Shown here: in pieces, positions 54,191 to 62,010 of the stretch
Layout: each line of letters opens with the position of its first letter
Position numbering within the stretch: the stretch's first letter is position 1
Assembly: GCF_009801115.1 (NCBI RefSeq)
Contig: NZ_VTOL01000003.1
Location: 186,001 to 250,000, forward strand
Length of the DNA stretch: 64,000 bases
Origin: Dyadobacter sp. 3J3
Lineage (GTDB): Bacteria > Bacteroidota > Bacteroidia > Cytophagales > Spirosomataceae
Direction: 5' to 3'
Made by a program: the position numbers and the translations under genes
The notes under the pieces: model-generated
Databases searched by the model: none
The model's input: only the letters and a program-made list of their open reading frames with translations
Told to the model about the DNA's origin: nothing

Positions 54191-55687
54191 TCATCTCGGA
54201 TTTAACTGAATACCCGACTGAACGACAGACTGTGGCAATTGCAACACTCTTTTTGGATCGTCAACGCCGATGGAAATCGTCGCACCTTCTCTGGTTGTAT
54301 GATCAACTGCAATTCCATAACGAAGCATATCAAACCAACGCATACCTTCCTGTGTAAATTCAATTCTGCGCAGATCCGCAATAGATAATAAAAGTCCTTG
54401 CGAGTTGTTAGATGCAGAATTGCTCAGTCCATAATAAGTCCGGATTTTAGGAAGTGTTACTGAAAAAGTGGTTGGATTATAACTTCTTAATCTTTTACTC
54501 ATAAACACATTAATATCTGAAAGCGTAGCGGTTGTATTTCCCAAAAACAGATTTGCTTCTGCACGGTTGAATAAAACTTCCTCTGCTGTAAATAAAGGAA
54601 CCATAACATAGGGATCACCGATTTCTGCATTAACAGATTGCTTAACAAAATATTCAGATAGCTTGGGGATAAGAAGGTTTCCGTCACCCTGTGTATAAAC
54701 AGGAAATGCCCAGCTTGCGGAGGCACCTGTCAATCCGCTGATCTGATTTATTTCTGACCATTTTGCATTAGTAAGGCCATAGCGATATTGAGCTACATAA
54801 CGACCATACACAGAAGTAGTTTCTACGAGCAATAAGTTTGCTGGTTCACTCGCTCTCGCATATCTTTTGAATAAGGCGTCGGGTGTCAGAGGTAGATAGT
54901 CCGTGTTCCAGGGACGAAGATTACTAGCCAGATCACCTGAGGGAAAAACGGCATTTGCATAAGAAAGCGTTTTGGCATAATCCCTTTTTACGAGATAAAA
55001 ACGACTGGCAAAAGCGTTGGCAGCGGCGGTATTGAAATGATATTTTGGAACTGTATACGACACATCTTTAATCAAAGGAAGTCCTTCAAGCAGATCTTTT
55101 TCAATCATTTCATAAACATAAGCCACTGTTTTTCTTTCATACTGTTTAATCACAACATCTTCCGGTTCGGTAACGTAAGGTATTCCGGGATCTGTCGCTG
55201 CTGTTGTCGGATTGTAGAATTTAGAGAAAAAACTGACGAGCATAAAGTGCGCATAGGCGCGTGCAACCAAAGCCTCTCCTCTTTGTGCGGAAAAAATTGA
55301 AGGATCTTTCGCCTGACTAATCACCTGAAGAGCCAGATTGGTGGCAGCGATTGCCTTATATGCCTTTGCCCAATACATATCCGGTGAATCTTCAATGTTT
55401 ACAGGTGCGTCCACCACTTCAAAAAGATAAGAACCACGGTTGACACGGTCATCCTGTCCAACGCCTTTGTCTGCTGCATTATCGCTCATGGCCTCACCGA
55501 AAGATACATATCCACCCTGCGGATAAGCGGTAGTTAGTAATTGCGATACCTGTTCCGGCGTTTCCAGTGTGGCACGTGTACTATCTGGTTCTTTTGACAA
55601 AAAGTCATTACAACCCATCAGTATCAATAACGGCAGTAAAACAAAAAGTCTGTTTATATATCTGTTTTCCATTTTCAATTTCTTCAT
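54191..55687 (-). CDS. SusD/RagB family outer-membrane lipoprotein
   Basis: This is a 498-residue lipoprotein. The signal ends LLILMGC with Cys as the lipid anchor. SusD features: TPEQVSQLLTTAYPQ near the start, DMYWAKAYKAIAATNLAL, the TPR-like RGEALVARAYAHFMLV, and the C-terminal ADLRRIEFTQEGMRWFDMLRYG. SusD binds the nutrient and acts as a lid over its SusC partner. Its ATG overlaps the SusC stop by 1 bp, so the two are made together. Confidence 0.93.
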   Translation of the reverse strand: MKKLKMENRYINRLFVLLPLLILMGCNDFLSKEPDSTRATLETPEQVSQLLTTAYPQGGYVSFGEAMSDNAADKGVGQDDRVNRGSYLFEVVDAPVNIEDSPDMYWAKAYKAIAATNLALQVISQAKDPSIFSAQRGEALVARAYAHFMLVSFFSKFYNPTTAATDPGIPYVTEPEDVVIKQYERKTVAYVYEMIEKDLLEGLPLIKDVSYTVPKYHFNTAAANAFASRFYLVKRDYAKTLSYANAVFPSGDLASNLRPWNTDYLPLTPDALFKRYARASEPANLLLVETTSVYGRYVAQYRYGLTNAKWSEINQISGLTGASASWAFPVYTQGDGNLLIPKLSEYFVKQSVNAEIGDPYVMVPLFTAEEVLFNRAEANLFLGNTTATLSDINVFMSKRLRSYNPTTFSVTLPKIRTYYGLSNSASNNSQGLLLSIADLRRIEFTQEGMRWFDMLRYGIAVDHTTREGATISIGVDDPKRVLQLPQSVVQSGIQLNPR

Positions 55688-58600
55688 TATAAAGTAAACT
55701 TGATGGCTACCGTAAACTGCTTTTGAATCGGCTGTGCCACACCACCGGTATTAAAGAATTCGGGATCCTGCCCTTTCAGTTTTTTGTCGGAATAAACCAG
55801 CCATGGGTTGATTGTTGATACCTGAATGGAAGCAGCCGTCATACCAAGTCTTTTAATCATGGTCAAAGGAAGTCGATAAGCAAGCGATACCGATTTCAGC
55901 CGAACGAAATTTCCGCTGGCCACACGCTGACTGGAATAATTGTAAGTCGTGTACGGATATATCCCGGCCAGATATTGGTTTTCCAAAATATCCGGTATTG
56001 CAGGAATGTTCGTAATTTTTTCATCGCCCGGTTTTTCCCATCGATCTTTGAATTCTCTTGGCGTTGCATCAAGATCGCTAAAACCAGGTCTTGAACCTGC
56101 CGTTCCCTTATATAGCGGATTCAAGCGAATTTTGTTTCCTGCCTGTCCTGTAAAAAACACGTTCATGGTGATATTGCGGTAAATGAACGTATTGTTCAAA
56201 CCACCTGTAAGCGGCGGATCTACCGGGCCTTCGTATTTAAGGTAAGAAGTATTCAAATCCTGGAGATAAACGTCTTTACTCACCTCTCCTTTTTCATTCA
56301 GGAAAGTAGGCACACCCGTTTTTGGATCCAGTCCACGGTAATCAACAGAAAACAAACTTCTTACCGGATGGCCCTGAATATTGGCTCCTTCCGCCTTCAC
56401 CATATCAAAAATCGTAGGCAGGTTATCCACGCTTGTAATCTGCGTATGTGCATAACCAGCAGTAAAACGTGAACGCCAGGAGAAATCCTTTGTTTTGAGA
56501 ATTACAGCTTCCAGAGATAAGTCAATTCCCTTTGACTGCATATCCGCGTAGTTGGCAATTTTGTAGGTTTGGCCACCAATACCGGACGTTTTTATTTTAT
56601 CAATAAGGTCAAAACTGTTTCTCAGATATACGTCTGCTGTGATATTGAAACGGTTACCCAAAAGTCCAAGATCCAGACCAATATTACCGCTATAAAGTTT
56701 TTCCCAGGTAAGTTCAAGGTTAGCAAGCGAAGCAAGATCTATCGCCGATTCTTTTTCATCTGTAAACGGACGATTTGTAATAATACTTTTCAGCAAAACA
56801 GCCGAGTTTGTTGCCGGCCCCGTACTTGCCGTTAATCCATAGCTTCCGCGCAATTTGGCATAACTGATCCAGGAAAGGTTTTTGATAAATTCTTCATGAT
56901 CAAGATTCCATGATCCCGCGACAGTCCAGGTAGGAAGCCAGCGGCCGATTGCCGATTTCCCAAAACGGTTTGATCCGTCGTAACGGGCATAGGCGGTAAA
57001 GTTATATTTGTCGTCCAAAGTGTAACCCAAACTTGCATAAAATGCAGCGAAACGGTCAAAACTTTTGGTCATTCCGAAATACTGGAAATTGCTTTCAATT
57101 GTCTGTTTCAATATCCGGTAATCAACAAAAGGAACTCCTCCCTGATCATATTGATAGCCGTACCCTGTATTATTAGAATTTTGTCTGTTTGTAAATTTAA
57201 GTTCCTGTCCAACCAGCGCATTAACCGCGTGTCTTTCTCCAAAAACTTTATTATAACGAAGGTTATTCCGAACGTTATAAAAAGTCATTTCATCTTCGTT
57301 TCGGTTGTAAAAACCACCACGCGGCAAAACCACGACCGGATATGCATCAGGATTATCAGGATCTTTATACAGGAATTTATTTTTTAAAGCGATGGTAGAA
57401 TTTCCAGCTGCCCGGTAAGCATTGGCCATGTTGGAATTTTCAGTAATCTGATGCTCCTGACCTGTGTGAATATACCGAAGCGCGCCTACAAAATCGTACT
57501 GGATATGCGGCGTGATTTTGTAAGCCAAATCTCCCTGCAACCTTATATCGATCAGATTCAGATCGATGTAATTATTTTCAAGTTCCGTCAGAATATTAAA
57601 CGGAGCGTAGTTTCTTCTGAAAAAATCGCGGTTACCATTTTCATCAAAAGCAGTCAGCGTGCGACTTGTGTTAAGCGCATAACTAAACGGATTGATATCA
57701 AAATCACGTCCGTAAGTACCATCCACAGGATTGCTCTGGCGCGTTAAAGAACCCGGCGCTCTTTGCTGACGAACCGAAGAAAGTGTTGAAAATCCGAGCG
57801 TAAGTTTATCAGACAATTTGTAGGTGTTCCTGAAATTGAGTGTGTAACGTTTTACCTTATCCACCACAGTCCAGCCGTTATCACTTAAAAAACTGGTAGA
57901 AAAGTAGGATTGCGATTTATCCGTTCCAAAGGAAACGCTTAGAGAATGTTCCTGTAAAAAATTGTTTTTGAATAATACATCAAACCAGTCCGTATTGGCT
58001 CCGGCGTAACGAAGAAGAAATGCCTTTTTTGCTTCCGGCGTGTTGGGAATACCAAAAGTACCATCAGAATTTCCATTCAGTAAACTGTAATATTTGCCAT
58101 AAACACCATAATCCGGATTATCCAGAACACTTGTATTCAGATATCCTTTTCTTTCCAACTCTCCCAGAACAGACATTTGTTCGGCAGAATTCATGATGTT
58201 GAAATTCTTGTAAGAAGGTTTTAATTGTGTACTAAAATTGCCTGAATAACTGATTACCGGTTTCCCCGCTTTCCCTTTTTTGGTAGTAATTACGATAACA
58301 CCGTTCATCGCACGCGCACCATACAAAGCAGCCGCGGCCGCATCTTTCAGGATGTCAAAAGTTTCAATATCATTTGGGTTAAGGCCGGCAACGGCGGAAC
58401 CTAGCAGCGTGGTGGGATCACCGCTGGAAAGCTGGTCGTTAGAGATATTGACTATATCTTCCAAAACAACCCCATCCACTACCCAAAGGGGCTTATTATC
58501 CCCATTTAAAGAAGTCGCACCACGAATACGGATCTTGGGCGCAGCACCAAAAGTACCGGAAACGTTTTGAATTGAAACCCCGGCAGCACGGCCTTCAAGC

Positions 58601-59058
58601 ATACGGCTAACATCCGGAAGTCCATCAATCCTGATATCGTCCGTTTTTAAAGTAACAGCGGAACCGGTGAATTTACTTTTATCAATCTGCTGAAAACCAG
58701 TCACAACCACATCCTGAAGACCAACGGCATCTTCATTCAATTCTATTGTAACAAATTTTGCAGCGGGGAATTCAGAAGGTAAAAAGCCGATCATGGTCAC
58801 AACCAGCGTAGCTCCTTCGTTAATATCGGGCAGTACAAATTCTCCCTTTTCATTTGAAACCGTTCCTTTTTGAACGCCTTTTACCCGTATCGTGGCACCG
58901 ATCAGCAATTCTCCGGATTTACTTTTCACAACGCCACGGACTTCAATATTTGCAGCTGCTACCTGCTTTGGATTTATTGTCAAAACGGCACACAAAAATA
59001 TACCTAACAAGAACACAAAGTATGGTCGAAAACCACTGGTCCGATAAAAAATCTTCAT
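55687..59058 (-). CDS. SusC/RagA family TonB-linked outer-membrane receptor
   Basis: This is a 1123-residue receptor. A signal peptide (1-34) is followed by a carboxypeptidase-D-like domain (38-115: VRGVVKSKSGELLIGATIRV), the TonB plug (about 118-250, with VVVTGFQQ as TonB box region and DAAAAALYGARAMNGVIVITTKKG), and the 22-strand barrel to the end. It imports oligomers with SusD. No sigma/anti-sigma pair is nearby. The substrate may be peptide, as a metallopeptidase follows, but this is inference. Confidence 0.94.
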   Translation of the reverse strand: MKIFYRTSGFRPYFVFLLGIFLCAVLTINPKQVAAANIEVRGVVKSKSGELLIGATIRVKGVQKGTVSNEKGEFVLPDINEGATLVVTMIGFLPSEFPAAKFVTIELNEDAVGLQDVVVTGFQQIDKSKFTGSAVTLKTDDIRIDGLPDVSRMLEGRAAGVSIQNVSGTFGAAPKIRIRGATSLNGDNKPLWVVDGVVLEDIVNISNDQLSSGDPTTLLGSAVAGLNPNDIETFDILKDAAAAALYGARAMNGVIVITTKKGKAGKPVISYSGNFSTQLKPSYKNFNIMNSAEQMSVLGELERKGYLNTSVLDNPDYGVYGKYYSLLNGNSDGTFGIPNTPEAKKAFLLRYAGANTDWFDVLFKNNFLQEHSLSVSFGTDKSQSYFSTSFLSDNGWTVVDKVKRYTLNFRNTYKLSDKLTLGFSTLSSVRQQRAPGSLTRQSNPVDGTYGRDFDINPFSYALNTSRTLTAFDENGNRDFFRRNYAPFNILTELENNYIDLNLIDIRLQGDLAYKITPHIQYDFVGALRYIHTGQEHQITENSNMANAYRAAGNSTIALKNKFLYKDPDNPDAYPVVVLPRGGFYNRNEDEMTFYNVRNNLRYNKVFGERHAVNALVGQELKFTNRQNSNNTGYGYQYDQGGVPFVDYRILKQTIESNFQYFGMTKSFDRFAAFYASLGYTLDDKYNFTAYARYDGSNRFGKSAIGRWLPTWTVAGSWNLDHEEFIKNLSWISYAKLRGSYGLTASTGPATNSAVLLKSIITNRPFTDEKESAIDLASLANLELTWEKLYSGNIGLDLGLLGNRFNITADVYLRNSFDLIDKIKTSGIGGQTYKIANYADMQSKGIDLSLEAVILKTKDFSWRSRFTAGYAHTQITSVDNLPTIFDMVKAEGANIQGHPVRSLFSVDYRGLDPKTGVPTFLNEKGEVSKDVYLQDLNTSYLKYEGPVDPPLTGGLNNTFIYRNITMNVFFTGQAGNKIRLNPLYKGTAGSRPGFSDLDATPREFKDRWEKPGDEKITNIPAIPDILENQYLAGIYPYTTYNYSSQRVASGNFVRLKSVSLAYRLPLTMIKRLGMTAASIQVSTINPWLVYSDKKLKGQDPEFFNTGGVAQPIQKQFTVAIKFTL

Positions 59059-59338
59059 ACTTGAATTGTAGTAAATTTCTATATTAAATAGGTCTCAAAT
59101 TTTAATGAACTCAATGATACGGATAAACAATCTAATAAACGATTATTTTCCGGGTTAGATATGTTCTAACCTTAAATACTTTTTTATAAAATAATATTTT
59201 AAAGATAAGCCCAAATGCCAAATTTGTGACACCAAGTGACTTTAATAGTACAAGATATGTATGGAGAGGGGCGCTTGCTAATAAATGTAAGAAAAAAATT
59301 TCTTTTCCCATTATCGGTTACATTTCTTGGTGCAAATT

Positions 59339-60010
59339 TTACACTTTTTCCCGATCCCGGAGCGCTAATCCGATAAGTTCAGCTGTATTTTTAACATTTG
59401 CCTTTCGCATAATGCTGGCGCGCTGGTTGGCAACTGTATTTGAGCTGATTGTGAAATGCTCAGCAATATCTTTGCTGCTCATTCCTTCCGTAAGACATTG
59501 CAGTATCTGCTGTTCACGCGGTGTCATTTTGTTCCAAACAGAAGCGGGATTAACATTTTTGACTTCCGTAACTTCTTCTTCTTTTTTGGGAAGAACAAGA
59601 TTTCGTATAATAATGGAGGATGCATTCGGAGGATAGTACAATTCACCAGCCGCTACACTACGCACGGCTTTCAGGATTTCATCCCGGCCCGTATCTTTCT
59701 GAAGATATCCCGCAGCTCCGTTCTTTACTGCCGCCAGAATATAATCCGGATTGTTGTGCATACTGAAAACCAGCACTTTGACATCCGGAAAAACCGGCAC
59801 CAATAATTTAATAGCTTCAAGGCCTGACATTCGCGGCATCGTCAGATCAAGCAAAACCACGTCGGGTCTTAACTTTGAAACACTATCCAGCACTTCATCG
59901 CCATCCGAAGCCTCTCCCACGATGAGAATATCTTCCTCATCTTCAATCAAGGTTATAATACCTTGCCTCACCACCGAATGATCATCAACGACTAGTATAC
60001 GTATTGGCAT
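59339..60010 (-). CDS. NarL/LuxR-type response regulator
   Basis: This is a 223-residue regulator. The receiver has Asp9-Asp10 and the phospho-acceptor Asp55 (VVLLDLTMP), a Ser in VFSMHNN and Lys in LQKDTG. A linker of about 30 residues leads to the LuxR HTH (about 160-215: LTPREQQILQCL-like segment MTPREQQIL, then SSKDIAEHFTISSNTVANQR). It is placed 17 bp after the NarX-like kinase and is its likely partner. Targets are probably the nir genes and others for nitrate or nitrite use. Confidence 0.92.
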   Translation of the reverse strand: MPIRILVVDDHSVVRQGIITLIEDEEDILIVGEASDGDEVLDSVSKLRPDVVLLDLTMPRMSGLEAIKLLVPVFPDVKVLVFSMHNNPDYILAAVKNGAAGYLQKDTGRDEILKAVRSVAAGELYYPPNASSIIIRNLVLPKKEEEVTEVKNVNPASVWNKMTPREQQILQCLTEGMSSKDIAEHFTISSNTVANQRASIMRKANVKNTAELIGLALRDREKV

Positions 60011-60027
60011 CTCGTTCAGATTTATGA

Positions 60028-61455
60028 TTACACAGGGATATTAATAACCAGCCTCGTGCCAGTATCCACTTTCGATATAATTTTCATTTCACCGTTGAGT
60101 AACTGCGTACGCGTCCGGATGTTTTCAATACCGTTCTGTGTCAAAAAGGATCCGTTTTTAATTTTCAAATTACTAATTAAAAATCCTTTCCCATCATCCT
60201 CAATCTCCAAAAAAATCTGATTCGTGTTTTGTTCTAATTTTATCTTAATATTATCCGATTCCGAATGTTTAACAGCATTATTTAACGCTTCCTGGGCAAT
60301 TCTGTACAGGCCAATTTCCATGGTTTTGCTAAGATCCAGGCGATGGGAAATACCAATATATTGTACAGAAATGCCTGAAGTTTCCTGTATTTGCTGACAA
60401 AGCAGGTTAAGCGCGGCACTTAATCCAAAATCACTCAAAACGGAAGGCATCAAATTAAAAGAAACCTGTCGTGTCGTTTGAATGGTATCCTGAATAAGCG
60501 CAACGAGTTTGTCAAAACGAAGCCGTTGTTTTTCATCATCAAACTGCATTTGTTTCAGTTTTTCGGCCTGAAGTTTCAATCCGGTCAACATTTGCCCAAT
60601 TCCGTCGTGCAGCTCCAGAGCAAATCGTTTTCTTTCCTCTTCCTGCCCCTCAATTAATGCAGCAGCCCTGACCCGGTTTTCGGCTAATTGCAACTGATAT
60701 TTTTCTTCCTCGCTCTTAATCAGATCATCCTGCGCGCGAATCAACTGAGCGTTTGATATTTTCAATTTTTTATTTGCTACGCGCACGGCATCCTCAGATG
60801 CTGCCAGCAAACGAACAACCCGTCGCGTAGTATTCACAACAGGCCGGAAAATTAAAATTCCTTCTGCCAGAAGAACCAATAAGGTTAGAATGTCAAGAAT
60901 CCATTCAATTTGCTCCAAAATCCTGATCCTTCCAAAACTTTCTCTATCAAATTGAAAAACGATGGCTTCCATTTGACTGAGAAATACAGGCTCTGTCGAA
61001 AGAATAGTTTGGAGGGCCTTTTTCTTTTCCGCTTCCGAGACTGCCGGGCTGTCAATAATTAGGAAGTTTTTATACATCGTCTGAAAAACCGGTTCCAGAT
61101 TTCGGTACATGCTTTTTATTGAATCACTTTTCAAAACCACAAATTCACTTTCCATCTTGATTCGCCCGCGAAGCAATTGTTCGTGGCTGACTTTCCAGAT
61201 ATTGAGTAAGGAGTCAATTTTAACTGAATCGCTGGTAGGAATTTTCTCGGTTTGTAATATCGCAAGTTTCGTCAGCCGCTGGCTTAGCATACGCTGCCGC
61301 CCGGCAACATTGACAACCCGACTGTCGTGATTGAGGTTGTTGATCGTCCTTCGGATTAAAAAAAGTCCGCTGACCGTGAGCACGGCTACCAAAGTCAGCG
61401 CGACAATATAATAACGGGTAAGGCGATCAGCGACCTGACTTTCGAGTTTTTCCAT
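60028..61455 (-). CDS. NarX-like sensor histidine kinase (PilJ/NarX sensing domain, HisKA_3)
   Basis: This is a 475-residue kinase. The first helix (18-34) is followed by a periplasmic four-helix sensor with NVAGRQRMLSQRL (49-61), similar to the P-box of NarX/NarQ that binds nitrate and nitrite. The second helix (about 185-204) leads to a coiled coil, then HisKA_3 with the H-box ELHDGIGQ (His283) and HATPase_c (EALNNAVKHSES, DDGKGF, GIENIRTR). It sits 5 bp after nirD and 17 bp before the response regulator: a nitrogen-oxyanion sensor is the best guess. Confidence 0.9.
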   Translation of the reverse strand: MEKLESQVADRLTRYYIVALTLVAVLTVSGLFLIRRTINNLNHDSRVVNVAGRQRMLSQRLTKLAILQTEKIPTSDSVKIDSLLNIWKVSHEQLLRGRIKMESEFVVLKSDSIKSMYRNLEPVFQTMYKNFLIIDSPAVSEAEKKKALQTILSTEPVFLSQMEAIVFQFDRESFGRIRILEQIEWILDILTLLVLLAEGILIFRPVVNTTRRVVRLLAASEDAVRVANKKLKISNAQLIRAQDDLIKSEEEKYQLQLAENRVRAAALIEGQEEERKRFALELHDGIGQMLTGLKLQAEKLKQMQFDDEKQRLRFDKLVALIQDTIQTTRQVSFNLMPSVLSDFGLSAALNLLCQQIQETSGISVQYIGISHRLDLSKTMEIGLYRIAQEALNNAVKHSESDNIKIKLEQNTNQIFLEIEDDGKGFLISNLKIKNGSFLTQNGIENIRTRTQLLNGEMKIISKVDTGTRLVINIPV

Positions 61456-61460
61456 GCTTT

Positions 61461-61814
61461 TTACAATCCGATGTAAACCTGATTTTCTTTTATGATAATG
61501 GGAAATGTATTGATCTTGTAACCTTCGTCATTCAGGCAGTCGCCGCTTTTTAATGAAAACGTTTTTTTGTGAAAAGGACAAGCTACCTTGGGTTCTTCTC
61601 CCTGGCTGCCGATCATCCCCCGTCCGATCGCCATTTGCTGGCGATGCGGACATTCGTTATCTGTTGCATACCACTCACCCCGGCGGGTAAAGTTAAAGAT
61701 AGCAATTTGTTTGCCTTCTATTAATGCAGTACCTCCGCCGTCTTCCGGGATATCGTTTACGTTGCAGGCAAGATGCCAGGTTATTCTGTCTTTTGTATTT
61801 TGTGTTGGTTCCAT
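61461..61814 (-). CDS. nirD: nitrite reductase small subunit with Rieske site
   Basis: This is a 117-residue Rieske-type protein. Both cluster motifs are intact: CPHRQQ (CxH) and CPFHKKTF (CxxH), unlike E. coli NirD, which lost its Cys ligands. Therefore it probably carries a 2Fe-2S cluster and delivers electrons to, or tunes, NirB. It follows nirB on the same strand, separated by the two REP-like copies, and is 5 bp before the kinase gene. Confidence 0.9.
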   Translation of the reverse strand: MEPTQNTKDRITWHLACNVNDIPEDGGGTALIEGKQIAIFNFTRRGEWYATDNECPHRQQMAIGRGMIGSQGEEPKVACPFHKKTFSLKSGDCLNDEGYKINTFPIIIKENQVYIGL

Positions 61815-61863
61815 GATGGATTTTTATAGGAATGATTTATCGATAACATACACATCCCGGCGC

Positions 61864-61910
61864 CATCGGGCGGTGCCCGATGCAGAGATATGTCGGCCTT
61901 TCAGGCCTTG
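61864..61910. repeat. REP-like element, copy 1
   Basis: CATCGGGC-GGT-GCCCGATG is a perfect 8-bp hairpin, followed after 12 bases by GGCCT-TTC-AGGCC. It matches copy 2 exactly 100 bp away, with a single difference over 47 bp. Confidence 0.88.
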
Positions 61911-61963
61911 TTGGTTAACCCCACTCTTTGTCGCTTTTTTTTTGGTGCGGAGATCTTCGAATT
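61911..61963 (-). pseudogene. decayed copy of the nirB 3' end
   Basis: Read leftward this stretch encodes FEDLRTKKKA then TKSGVNQQG, parallel to the nirB terminus FEEMRTQKRAKEWV, with small insertions. It lies between the two REP-like copies, so the duplicated unit is nirB end plus element. Confidence 0.7.
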
Positions 61964-62010
61964 CATCGGGCGGTGCCCGATGCAGAGATATGTCGACCTT
62001 TCAGGCCTTG
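61964..62010. repeat. REP-like element, copy 2, abutting the nirB stop
   Basis: Same element as at 61864, ending exactly at the nirB stop codon (62011-62013). The second hairpin has one mismatch in this copy (TCGACC for TCGGCC). Confidence 0.88.
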
